Below are positions 12,004 to 22,177 of a stretch of DNA of 64,000 bases, piece by piece (position 1 is the stretch's first letter; every line of letters begins with the position of its first letter). The stretch lies in assembly GCF_004337985.1 (NCBI RefSeq), contig NW_021940918.1, forward strand, positions 1,426,001-1,490,000. Reading direction: 5' to 3'. The stretch is from Pyricularia pennisetigena (lineage: Eukaryota > Ascomycota > Sordariomycetes > Magnaporthales > Pyriculariaceae). Both the position numbers and the translations under genes were made by a program. The notes under the pieces were generated by a model. It had not been told where the DNA came from. It saw only the letters and a program-made list of their open reading frames with translations, and did no database searches.

Positions 12004-13772
12004 TTGCTGTTGCGCCTGTTGTTGCCTGATGTAGAAATCCATTTCTGGGTCTTCCTCTTCCGTTGAGTAGTCAATGTCCGAGTAGTCATGGAAAGTCGGT
12101 GCCGCGAAGGCCACAGTCTTGGTCTTCCTTCTCTTCATTGCAGACTTGATAGGATTCTTGGTCTTTTCCATCTGATCTCCGAGCATGGTCGCGGATAGCT
12201 AAAGACAAAAAAAAAAAAAAAAAAAAAAAAAACCATTTAGACGGAGCCACAACGCACTGTGGGATTAATTCTGGTACTAACATCAATGTTTCTGTGCTTG
12301 TTCAGTCGAGCTAGCCTTTCGGTAGGTGTCTCAATGTGCTCGGCAGGGAGATAACCTGGCGAATACGCCGTCAGAAAGGGAATCGGCCTTTTGGCAGCTA
12401 GGATGGATGGTTCTGTTTGATAACATACCGATGCTGCTGTCCTTGACGACTCGGACGAGCCACCAATAACTATTGCTGTCGTCCAAAAGCACCATGGTGT
12501 CACCCTTGGTCGCGTTTGCTTGCCCCTCGACGGTAGCCACGAATGTATGTAGCGCGTATACGAATTCGAAATCAATGTCCTCTGCGTCTTGTAAGCATTC
12601 CGAGCTCCAGCCAGAATCACAATAACGGGGGTCAGACTGGTAGGCATAGAAGTCATCGTCGTCATCACCGTCCTCGGAAACGCTATAGGCCACTGCCAGA
12701 TCGCCTCCTTGTGCGTCAACAAAGTGCGCGTTGGAACCAGATTGGGCAGGACAGTCGTGGAGTTGACTGCTGGCACAAGACTGTGGGGATCCGGACTCCT
12801 AGGCATAGGTTTCCACCTCTTGTCCAGCGCACTCTGGTTCCCAACCATAGTTGGACACCTGAGTAAAATTCTCTTCTCCAGAATAACCCCCATCATATTC
12901 CTTGCCATGCTCCATTCTTTGCTCTTGGTCTACTGAATTGCCTTCGTACTGACTTCCATCTTCGTGGTTATACGCACGTTTATACTCACTCTCGGCCTGA
13001 CGACGATGACTGTTCTTCTGCATGGTGAATGTTATAGGCATATGCTCGGGGGTTTCCAAGCACGGAGATGACGACCTTGCGTCGTCGTCCTGAGCCATCG
13101 GCCCCGGAAGACTACCCGGGAAGGGGATTTTTGGAAGGGTGCAAGGCGCAGCCGGCGAAACTGGGTACCCACCATCTTCGATTGAGGGAGAACTCGAAAT
13201 TTTGTCCATGTCGTCGTCCTCGTCGCCGTCAGGGTCTATATCATCTTCCAAGAGGTCATTGCCGCCGTTTTGCGCGATTGCGAGCGCATCTTGCTGTTGC
13301 ATCTTGCTCCTGCCTGAAGAGGCGCCCTCAAACGAGCCGGAAACACCGGCGACTAGATCTTCAGCTTGCTGTTCGAGGTCTCCCGAGTCGACCCCAGAGT
13401 TCCAAGACACGCGTGGGCTACGCGAGTTCTCCTCTGCGCTCTCGGCGGCAACCTCCCTCAGAGTCTCGGCTTGATGGGGCGCGAGTGCGCTCGTCGGTTG
13501 GCTAGACTGGACTGGGGGATGGCGCGGATGATTCTTAGCTGAGGGTGCGTCGCGATCCTGAAGATCAATCGAGTCTAATATGGGTTTGGCAGAGAGGTCA
13601 AGCAGTGTCAGCACGCGACTCAAAGTTTGGGGCGGGCAACAAGCCACATAAAGTATCACGTCGGGCGGCGCGTGTTGAAGCAACGCCTGGCGGTGGCCCA
13701 CGCACGGGCAGGAGCCGAGGACTTATAAAGTAGGAGGAGCATACCGGCGCGAATGATTTCGGGGCGAGTCAT
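10330..13772 (-). CDS. teaC: Tea4/TeaC-type SH3 domain cell-end polarity protein
   Basis: Links microtubule-delivered polarity marks to formins and protein phosphatase 1 at hyphal tips (S. pombe Tea4, A. nidulans TeaC, yeast Bud14). Minus-strand exons: 13772-13745, 13574-12859, 12780-12429 (or from 12798), 12355-12282, 12198-10468 and 10392-10330, about 987-993 residues. The start MTRPEIIRA joins to DSIDLQDRD across a 170-nt intron. After a disordered acidic region comes one SH3 domain (ALHTFVATVEGQANATKGDT ... YWWLVRV ... IGYLPAEHIETP), split by a 73-nt intron. Just after it lies KTVAF, a PP1-docking RVxF-type motif, then a glutamine-rich tract. The C-terminus QLDNMLGDWLARKQR is on its own small exon. 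An in-frame TAG at 12799-12801 must lie in an intron. Family call is firm; exon 3's start is the weak point. Confidence 0.88.
11925..12025 (-). repeat. CAG/glutamine repeat inside teaC
   Basis: Imperfect CAG and CAA repeat, read on the minus strand, encodes a run of mainly Gln with interspersed Ala, Glu, Asn and Ser shortly after the SH3 and PP1-docking motifs. It lies in a disordered part of the protein and is likely to vary in length between strains. Confidence 0.9.
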
Positions 13773-16378
13773 GGTCGCTTGAGCCTGAGCGGCCAAGGCG
13801 GGCGGAAAAGGAGGCGGAGAAAAGGGCTATCTTGGGCTAGGAGCCCGCTTGCATTCGTTCGGTCGGTCGGCCAATGTCAATTGTCGGTCGGGTTTGGATC
13901 GTTGCCTTTGTCGATGTGTTGTTTGTTGCTGAGTGCAATAGCAGCTGGGATCTAGGATGGAAGCCAAACGAGTAAAACAGGTGTACAGAAACCAAGTTCA
14001 AAAAAAAAAAAAGTTTCTAAAACAACAGCTCAATTGCTGGTGGAAATCAAGGCTGGACGCCAGAGAGGCATGACAGAACAGGGGTGAGGATGGAAATGAG
14101 GAGCGGGTGGTCCTGGCTGCCTTGGTCAATCGGTGGTCAAAGTAGGCAGGGAAGGAAAAGAACAACTAACTAATAATAAAAAAAGATACATCAAGGTTCG
14201 TTGTGCCCAATTGCTTGCCCTGTCCTTTGTTTTACCTTCTTTGCTACATCAGCACTTACGAAAGACCAACTTTGGCTATCTTTGAATTCTAACGGCCGGT
14301 GTCTCCCATGCAAATCTTTCCAGTATTGGATGGTTTGACGACCTGGGGCATCCCGCAGCTACGTAGCCAAAGTGGTTGGTGTGTGATGTTCGGCAGGGAT
14401 TAGAATGGTGCTGGGTGGAGTAGGGAATGCGCCGTTATCCTGACTACTCAGGCTGATTGATGGCTGGAAATAGGGAATTTGTGGCCTCAGGCTGCAATCA
14501 GTTTCAATGATATTAAGGAAGCCACGAACCCTATTGGGAAAGCCCAACTAAGCCAGCCTTCTGCTGGCGCCGTGGGCAAAAGCACTAACTAGCCTCTGAC
14601 CTATTTAGTAATAGCAGCCGGGCTAAGTGGACTTTTCTCAACATTGCAATGCTGTGCTGTCGGTCTATGTCGTCGCCCATACCAAACATCAGGACGAGAA
14701 CGCGAAACCAATTGAGGTCATGTGTTTGCTTGTGATAATATCAATGCTGGGATCTTCTTATTCGCACCACCGCGCTATGTGGTATTCATGAGCGGGGATA
14801 CGGAGTGTATTATTCAGTTCAGTCAAACCGATACGTTCGTTCATTACCTAACCTAGCTTAGGTGCCCAATCCAACTGGGTCCCCAGTTTTTCTCTTTTTT
14901 TACTTGAGGGTGATTGGCCAGACAGGTAAAGAAAGTAGAATCAGAAATAATGGCACCTCGCGAACCGTGTGGGGTTTGCTGGTCTTTGTTCGCAAGCCTC
15001 TTCTTCGTCAAACATGGAGTCGTGCATCCCTTCGCAAGGTACTTACCTGGCGTACCTACCGTACCTGCCTGCCCGAGGGAACATTCCCTGGGAATCCTCC
15101 ATTTCACATGACGGGACTGTCGGTTTCACGTGGAATTTTATATGAAACAGTACCAACAACATGGTACATCTGTCGGAGGATGAAGTGGCCCCTTAAATGA
15201 TCCGGCGTCAACACAACAAACAAGAGATTAGAGATTGATGGAGATAGGTAGTGCTTCAATGATTTGACTAGACCGAGTACAGTGCTCTAGATTAATGGCC
15301 CGTTCTCAACTTGATTTTTGTGCGCAGCTGGGCCGTTCTTTATAAGCCCCATCCAGTCCACGGACTGTTACCAGAAAAGCTGAAGAGCCACCCTGCACAT
15401 GCAGACGCTCGTAACTGCATTATCCAAAGTATCGGATCTTACCGCCTAGTACATTACAATAATTATCCAAGTGTTTTGCGGTAGGTATTTGCTGCCTGTT
15501 GTCGGTTACGTGCATACTGGTACACCCTCACCTCTCGGTACCTGCCCCGAATTGGCTCATAAGGATGGATTTCTTGGCGCTTGGAAAATGCTTAACCGTG
15601 CCAAGACTTGACTTCTCGGGTGGGCATTTCTGGGTCCCAGGCAAATCTTTTGAAGCTTCTTTACTTTTTACTTTTGTTTCTGCCTTACTAAAGTATAGCA
15701 AGTACCATCGCAACTTTGTAGTCTATCTGTTCTAGTCGATATTTTGGAGCCTGTTGTCAAATGTTGTTCCTGATTTCTTGCATGCATGCGATGCACGAGT
15801 GTGAAATTGTGCATTGAATCCAAAATTACGGAGCAGTTGGGTATGCTACTGTTGTACTGTCCCTCTCTGGGCTCTGCAGCGATTTGCTCGTAGCGGGTCA
15901 ATTTGCTGGGTGGCCCAATGGATCCACTAGGTCTTATTTCCTCCTTTGGGAGGTATACCACACCGTGTCCGCTCCGTCCGCAAAAAAAGAAAGATAAGAA
16001 GAGAAAAATATAAAAAAAAATAAAAAAAAAAATAAAAGAAAAGAAACCGCTCCTACTGGGCTGTGAGGGATTGATCCATCAAGTCAAAGCCATAAAAACC
16101 AAAATGGGAATCATGGCGCACCTGGGACTTTCAGGTCGAACCAATCCCCTGTGGATGTTGGTAGGGCGGGTGACCAGCGGTTCGCTGTCAGCTACAAAAT
16201 TGAAATAAATGTTCAAACACTTTCGAGACACGAATCGACAATGCCCACAAATAGCATAAATCAGCTGCAACTGCATCCCGCGCAGGAACAAAGTCATTTT
16301 CATCCGAAGAATTTATATCGGCAATCAAATCTCTGCGTGCCCGGAATCTTGGCTTCGATCATAGTTGGCTTCAATTGT

Positions 16379-16423
16379 CTTGGATTCTTGGATTCTTGGA
16401 TTCTTGGATTCTTGGATTCTTGG
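16379..16423. repeat. 8-bp minisatellite, unit TGGATTCT, about 5.5 copies
   Basis: Perfect tandem copies of TGGATTCT lie in the palH upstream region. There is no coding frame across it that I trust. Confidence 0.95.
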
Positions 16424-17064
16424 TGCTGCATCATGTACGAAGTAATGTACCTCTGATTCCTTTGTGTTTGGTCTATTGCATGAGAAATCATCGGAAAGCA
16501 ACATTGAACCAATTCGGGTGCTAGGAGCGCCCCCTCATAGCTCAGCGACCCGACCCCACATCTCTCCCCTAAGTTCATCCGCACTTCGCCTGTGGTGGTT
16601 GATTTCGATTACCCAGTTTTTGAGTGGTCGGGCGGCCCACCCGATCGCTCCCATTTGGCCACCGTCCGTTCCGCAGCCATAACCTCAATCAATCACCCTC
16701 ACGAACTCGCCTCTACACCTTTACGGGAATGCCATAACACCCAGCGGCAACCGATAATACCGAAATCCGATAGCTATTATCCGACGAGCTCGAAGACTCC
16801 AAAGGCCAGATTATTTCGACAAGACGCGATCGGTTGTCTTTCATAATTGCGCGTGTAACACGAAGGACTTTGGTACACAATTGATTGATCGATCATCCGC
16901 ATACCCGACGAATACACCAAAGAAAGGTCCGGATTAAATTCGCCTCAAAACCCGACTACCGCGATACATACCGACGACACCTGCGAAAATACACCAAAAA
17001 TCCGATTAAAATCTTCAAGACGAAGGCCTGTTCGAAACTCAGCGCCGAGTTCATTCCGAATTGT

Positions 17065-17202
17065 ATGCTAGCGTGCGACGCGCGAGTACCCATAGAGTTC
17101 CCAACCTCGCCCCGGTGCCTCCGCGTCCATGGGGATCGCGGCCTAGAATCACGAATGCATACCCGGCGACAACCGACGGTTTGTGTTCATTATTGCAAAT
17201 AG
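17065..17202 (+). promoter_or_regulatory. possible upstream ORF in the palH leader
   Basis: An ATG-initiated frame of 45 codons plus stop ends 46 bases before the palH ATG, in a different frame. The leader here is unusually rich in CpG compared with the spacer further upstream. If the transcript starts upstream of 17065, the uORF would lower palH translation. The transcript start is not known, so this is only a candidate. Confidence 0.3.
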
Positions 17203-17248
17203 AGTTAGCAAAAGCGGCTGGCCGCCGTAGCCATCTCTAATACCAGCC

Positions 17249-19732
17249 ATGGATCCCCTCGAGGCCCGGCAGCTGATACCAGCAACGTCCGACGACGAAG
17301 GGCGGACCTCGCGGGCACGCCTCTGTCAGGCCGTCAACTTACCTGCTAATGGCGCCCTTGTCATGTCCAATGGCGAGGTCATCACCTTGACAGCCCCGGC
17401 TGCCTTTAAACCTGCATGTGCGCCCAATACCACGCCCGCCATCGTCGCTGGTCCCGGTGGCACCACTGGGGCGGGCGTTGATGACGCGGCTCAAGTCGGT
17501 CCACAGTTTTCTGACCTGAGTGATCCATTCTACGCATCAACTTTCCCGCAATGTTACGCGCTTGCCGCTACTACCGTCATCTCATACACACTGGTAATAA
17601 TGTTGGTCATTACCCCTCGATCTTTCCTGGACGGTGGAATTGTTGTGCTTGGCCGTCGAGGCTTCACGAGCGGTGGTTCTGGGCACGGAATCATCGGCGG
17701 TCGCCCCTGGCTTCAGAAAGTTGCGGCCCTCACGGTTGCGATATCCCTCACCATCGCGACCGCCGACACTTTCAAAGTGGCGGAGCAGCAGTACGCCTTT
17801 GGCCTTCAAAATGCCCGAGAGCTTCAGGACAAGGTTCTCAACGGTACCGAACTCAAGATCATCCGCATAATTTCGGACACATTCTTGTGGCTCGCACAAG
17901 CTCAGACCTTGATTCGCTTATTTCCTCGACAAAGGGAAAAGGTCATCATCAAGTGGACCGCCTTTGCACTCATCACGTTTGACCTGATATTTGATTCTCT
18001 TAACAGCTTTCAGTTTCCCGGCCCCGGGAACTCAAGGCCTGGAAGCTTCACCGACGCAATTCCTGCGCTTAGCTACCTGTTTCAGCTTGCTCTAGGCGTT
18101 CTATATGCCGCATGGGTGATTTATTATTCTTTGATGAAGAAGAAGTATGCCTATTATCATCCTCAGATGAAGAACATATGCTTCGTTGCAGGGCTTTCAC
18201 TTCTCAGCATCCTTGTTCCTGTCGTTTTCTTCATCTTGGATATCTCAAAGCCAGAATTCACTGGCTGGGGTGACTATGTACGGTGGGTGGGAGCAGCGGC
18301 GGCGAGTGTTATTGTTTGGGAGTGGGTTGAGCGCATCGAGGCGTTGGAAAGGGAAGAGAAGCGGAACGGCATTTTGGGTAGAGAAGTCTTTGACGGCGAT
18401 GAGATGTTGGAGACGGACTCCGATGCGACGTGGCCTCAAAGAAGTCGGGCTACAAAAGGCTCTCACGGCGACGGCGATGACGACGATGATGATGGAGAGG
18501 GCGGTCGTCGCATTGCCGTTGGTGATGGTGCTGGCCGTCGACGGGCTAGAAGAGCCAATGGGTCCCACGACAGATTTGCAGCCGACTCTGGGCGTGGAAG
18601 GAATCATGCACAACTGTGGACATCAATCACCAGCCGATACAGATCACGGCCAAACAACGGGGCCGACGTATCTACGGCTGAGAAGGACAACATCCGCCAA
18701 ACATCTAAGAATGTCAGGCCAGCGGCTGCGAGATTTCTTCAGCCTCCTTTGTGGCCAGCAAGGCCACCGCCGGCGGCCACACCTGTCAGCAGGACTGATA
18801 CTGCCAGCGCCGATAGCACAGTGTACGCAATCCGATATCATCCACTAACCGATGTGCACTCGAGGACGACCACGCGGCCGACACCGCCGCCGCAGCTCTC
18901 CACAGAGCGTCAGCCTGCAGTGGGAGACGTTTCCAGCACGAATGCAGCCGTTGAAGATGGCAGATCTCATGACCAACCTTCGGGGTCTCAGTCCGCCTCA
19001 CCATCGCCGCCACGAGATCAGCAATCGCCAGGCCCGCAAAACCTCGTTGCTCTCAGCAGAGAGGAGACTAGACGGGAACGAAGGCAAAGCTTGGCTACTA
19101 CTTCGAGGACAGGTACCCGGGCCGGGGCTGACTCGGAAGAACCATCGGCATCATCCCAGCAAGGCGGAGAAAGTAGCCGCGGCTCAGAAAGTACAGCAAC
19201 GAAAGGATGGCGTGTTTTGACTCAAACGTTACCGTTCCGCGGCGGAAGCACACGCTCGGCTGAGGACTCATCTGATAGCCAATCGACTGCTAGCAAATCT
19301 CGATCAAAACTGCAGGTATCACGAGAAGGAAAATCTGACAGGTGGGATATACGAAATCGTATGGAAGACTTTGCTGTCACTCAAGCAGAGCGAATTCGGG
19401 AGAGGATCCGGCCGACGCCAGACACGGACAGCCTTCCCGTTACAGTGATTCCCGCCCCGGCGAGGCGAGGAGCGGCGCTGGCCCAGCTCCTCGAGGAGGA
19501 CGAATCGCGACAGGGTTCGGGGCGGGCCCAGCCTCAAGATGACGAAAGACCGATTCTTGCATCACCGACATTGCCAAGCTCTAGTCAAAGACGAAACAGT
19601 ATAGGACCAGAGCCTTTATCATCGAACGATGATCTATCAGATTGGCACATCCCACCTCCGGCGGTGGTGCGGGCTGCATCTCGAGCCAACATAAGTCGCT
19701 CGACTACAAGAGATGGGCCGCCAGAGCCTTGA
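17249..19732 (+). CDS. palH: pH-response sensor PalH / Rim21
   Basis: Plasma-membrane 7-TM protein that senses alkaline ambient pH and, with the arrestin-like PalF, starts the Pal/Rim cascade leading to proteolytic activation of the transcription factor PacC/Rim101. Single exon, 827 residues. An N-terminal ectodomain of about 95 residues is followed by membrane segments at roughly 103-123, 156-174, 208-222, 234-252, 272-294, 308-331 and 342-360. Family-typical stretches include ITPRSFLDGGIVVLGRRG, ISDTFLWLAQAQTLIRLFPRQ and YHPQMKNICFVAGLSLLS. From residue 365 to the end the protein is hydrophilic, rich in Ser, Arg, Asp and Pro, and is the predicted cytosolic tail that binds PalF. Length fits filamentous fungal orthologues. 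An upstream ORF precedes the start codon by 46 bases, so translation may be tuned. Confidence 0.93.
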   Translation: MDPLEARQLIPATSDDEGRTSRARLCQAVNLPANGALVMSNGEVITLTAPAAFKPACAPNTTPAIVAGPGGTTGAGVDDAAQVGPQFSDLSDPFYASTFPQCYALAATTVISYTLVIMLVITPRSFLDGGIVVLGRRGFTSGGSGHGIIGGRPWLQKVAALTVAISLTIATADTFKVAEQQYAFGLQNARELQDKVLNGTELKIIRIISDTFLWLAQAQTLIRLFPRQREKVIIKWTAFALITFDLIFDSLNSFQFPGPGNSRPGSFTDAIPALSYLFQLALGVLYAAWVIYYSLMKKKYAYYHPQMKNICFVAGLSLLSILVPVVFFILDISKPEFTGWGDYVRWVGAAAASVIVWEWVERIEALEREEKRNGILGREVFDGDEMLETDSDATWPQRSRATKGSHGDGDDDDDDGEGGRRIAVGDGAGRRRARRANGSHDRFAADSGRGRNHAQLWTSITSRYRSRPNNGADVSTAEKDNIRQTSKNVRPAAARFLQPPLWPARPPPAATPVSRTDTASADSTVYAIRYHPLTDVHSRTTTRPTPPPQLSTERQPAVGDVSSTNAAVEDGRSHDQPSGSQSASPSPPRDQQSPGPQNLVALSREETRRERRQSLATTSRTGTRAGADSEEPSASSQQGGESSRGSESTATKGWRVLTQTLPFRGGSTRSAEDSSDSQSTASKSRSKLQVSREGKSDRWDIRNRMEDFAVTQAERIRERIRPTPDTDSLPVTVIPAPARRGAALAQLLEEDESRQGSGRAQPQDDERPILASPTLPSSSQRRNSIGPEPLSSNDDLSDWHIPPPAVVRAASRANISRSTTRDGPPEP

Positions 19733-20551
19733 GAGGATGGTTGATTTGACTTTGGTTTGTGTAGTTTCGGCGTTATATGGAGCGTATATATGCTGTGCAT
19801 AATGGATTGATACCTATGATCTACGGATATCTCTGCTTTTTTCCTCCCCTTTTATGTTTTTGGGCGCTGCAAAGCAATATGCTTCGGCTTGATTTGGGAG
19901 GCATATCTTGTGTCTTTTCCCACATGCTACGTCAAGCCGTATTTTTTTTTCTACCTGTCAATAATATTCTACGTGTATATTCAGCGAGTCTTGGGTGGCG
20001 ATGGCGGAAACAAAAGGAGAGAAACAGAAAGGGTGGCGTTTGGGGTTCAACTTTGTTTGTCCTCGGCCTTGGCCTCTCCAACCACAAAAGGTTGTATTTG
20101 GAAGTAACGAACGCCGTTTCAGGCTGTTATTTATCGGAGCATGGGCGGGCGTTATTGGGGAGCATTGGCAGGTATTTCGAGTCAGCGTTAGTTAGCACAG
20201 TTTAGCCTTGAGGATTGTTAGGTTTATTCATATCGATTCAGGATCGATTATTTTGATGCTTATTATTATTTTTTTTCTTGCCTAAAAATAAAAAGAAAAG
20301 TTTACGGAGGCTACATGATAGTAACTGGTGATACAGCAAGACGCGTACTTATCATGGGGGTTGCCCCTGACAACCAATTTCATCCACGTGATGACGCATC
20401 GACCCTTCGTTGGCGCCTACCTCACCGACGCGCTCGCATGCTTGTGCCAGTTTTGCTACTTTGAACAGATTTAACTATTGTTAATACCCAAGGCTGCGTC
20501 TCTTAAAGTTTGAAAGACATATATATTAAAAAAATAGGATCAAAAATAAAG
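19733..20551. other. tandem intergenic region palH to haspin
   Basis: Pyrimidine-rich palH 3' region followed by an AT-rich haspin leader. There is no credible gene; frames at 19777-20205 are low-complexity readings of downstream sequence. Confidence 0.55.
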
Positions 20552-22177
20552 ATGGCCAGGACGACGGCGGTGAGGACGTATGGACGGACGCGAAGGACGA
20601 AAGCAGTGCTCATATCGCCTGACACGGCCCAACAAGCACCGTCGCGAATCGATTATTCAAATGAGGACAAGGAAAACCACAAACCCGGGCTGAAACCGAA
20701 GAGGAAGGAGTTTGGTTCCGTATTGCCAGATGATGGCGAGGAGAACCTGGTGACCTTGACGGAGAGGATCAAGGAGATCCACATCGACGAGCCGCGTCTC
20801 ACAACAACCGAAACTAAACGACAGCCGACAAGAACAAAACAGCAACCTTCGCCAAAGCCTCCCAGTACACCATGCAAAGTCAGACCGGAGAAGAGACGGC
20901 CGGTGGAGCCTCACAGTCCAGCACCTTCCGACCAGCCGATCCTATGCTGGGGCGACGTCTGTCCGCCTGGTGACCGCATCGAGAAGATTGCCGAGGCCTC
21001 TTATGCGGAGGTCTACCGGATCAGCAACGAGCGCGGAACCAGCATCATCAAGGTCGTTCGCCTTGAATCCCCCATCAAGCCGCAGACCAAGGCTCAGGAA
21101 ATGTCGGGCCTTGTGGACGAGGAGCCGCATGGCGAGGATGACCTGGGCGGCGAGGTGCGGATTTCGGAGTGGCTGGCCGATATACCCGGCTTTGTGGTCT
21201 ACAAAGAACGCTTTGTGGTAAAGGGCAAGGCAACCAAGGAGCTGCTGCAGACGCACCAAGCCTTTCATCGCCGGATGAAGAGGAAGGACCCCGACCGGCT
21301 GCAATTCTACCCTTCACCAAGTCGCTATCTCCCCGAAACCAAGTTTCTGGTCCTCGAGCTCGGGGATGCTGGTGTTTCTCTGGAGGACTTCAAGCTGGAC
21401 TCGATCAGTCAAGTATGGGATGTTCTATTGCTTGTGGCCATCGCACTGGCGAGGGCCGAGTACCAGGTCGGCTTCGAGCATCGGGATCTTCACGAGGGAA
21501 ACCTCTGTGTGCGTCAAGTGCGGCCTCCCAAGACAAAAGAAGACTCGGAATCGCCTATCCACTTTGGCTTTTCGGGCCTCGATATCACAATTCTAGACTA
21601 CGGTCTCTCGCGGGCTCAGGACCCCGACATGGAGGATGCCGAGCCGATTGCATTCGACCTCGAAAAGGATCTCAGCCTCTTCACCAGCACACACGCTCCA
21701 CAGTGCAAAGTATACCGCCAGATGCGGTCGTACATGATCAAGGGCGACCGCGCCTACCTGCCACCCCGCTTCCACAACAAGCCGTATGACGGGGGGAGCA
21801 TATCGTGGAGCGAGCATCACCCCTTTACGAATGTACTGTGGCTCGCCTACATATACGAGTACATGGCGAAGCACTTTTGCGGCGACAAGCGGGACCTTGC
21901 GGCGTTCAAAAAGACCACGCGGGAGCTCTGGGCTCACCTCAACCCCGATGCGCCGCCAGACGTGCAGTCTTTCTCCAGCGCCGCCGATGTGGTGCGCTTC
22001 GTTGTCGAGGCTGGCTGGGTGACGGAGGCGCAGGTCACTGATGATCATCATGGTGGGGACGGGGATGACGAGGATGAGTACCGCGAGGAGGCGAGCATCA
22101 TCGAGGTGCAGTCGTCGGATCGGGACGATTCCAGGTTGCGGCGGTCACCTAGGCGGCGGCAGGGCCCGTCACCTTGA
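20552..22177 (+). CDS. haspin-like serine/threonine kinase
   Basis: Haspins phosphorylate histone H3 on Thr3 and so recruit the chromosomal passenger complex to centromeres in mitosis. Single exon, 541 residues from the ATG at 20552; the upstream ATG at 20510 adds 14 AT-rich codons and is a poorer start. The kinase domain begins near residue 140 (RIEKIAEASYAEVYRI, nucleotide loop), with Lys167 in TSIIKVV, LVLELGDAGVSLEDF as hinge, HRDLHEGN at 310-317 as catalytic loop and the haspin-type DYG in place of DFG at 349-351 (ITILDYGLSRA). The disordered N-terminus has NEDKENHK, a KEN-box candidate at 40-42, consistent with APC/C-controlled levels. The tail is Asp/Glu-rich then basic. The N-terminus ARTTAVRTYGRTRR recalls the H3 tail (see findings). 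Family call is strong. Confidence 0.88.
   Translation: MARTTAVRTYGRTRRTKAVLISPDTAQQAPSRIDYSNEDKENHKPGLKPKRKEFGSVLPDDGEENLVTLTERIKEIHIDEPRLTTTETKRQPTRTKQQPSPKPPSTPCKVRPEKRRPVEPHSPAPSDQPILCWGDVCPPGDRIEKIAEASYAEVYRISNERGTSIIKVVRLESPIKPQTKAQEMSGLVDEEPHGEDDLGGEVRISEWLADIPGFVVYKERFVVKGKATKELLQTHQAFHRRMKRKDPDRLQFYPSPSRYLPETKFLVLELGDAGVSLEDFKLDSISQVWDVLLLVAIALARAEYQVGFEHRDLHEGNLCVRQVRPPKTKEDSESPIHFGFSGLDITILDYGLSRAQDPDMEDAEPIAFDLEKDLSLFTSTHAPQCKVYRQMRSYMIKGDRAYLPPRFHNKPYDGGSISWSEHHPFTNVLWLAYIYEYMAKHFCGDKRDLAAFKKTTRELWAHLNPDAPPDVQSFSSAADVVRFVVEAGWVTEAQVTDDHHGGDGDDEDEYREEASIIEVQSSDRDDSRLRRSPRRRQGPSP

Larger units (their letters stand above)
13773..17248. other. long divergent region between teaC and palH
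   Basis: About 3.5 kb between divergent starts. It holds A-rich tracts near 13999-14011 and 15979-16044, an 8-bp minisatellite at 16379-16423, CCTAGGTACC-like words near 14846 and 15036, and a CpG-rich leader directly upstream of palH with a small upstream ORF (17065-17202). Open frames around 15500-15960 on both strands are mirror artefacts with no family resemblance. Confidence 0.55.

Noticed and set aside
11411..12034. 207-codon plus-strand frame opposite teaC
   Set aside because: It reads the complement of the CAG tract and Ser/Lys-rich coding sequence, giving long Cys/Leu runs; a mirror of a real gene.
16079..16150. Possible tRNA-like T-arm (GGTTCGACC on the minus strand)
   Set aside because: The flanking bases do not pair as a T stem and no anticodon or acceptor stem could be placed. 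No tRNA was found elsewhere by eye.
18186..18848. 220-codon frame overlapping palH in another frame
   Set aside because: Shadow frame of a well-supported gene, with no family resemblance.
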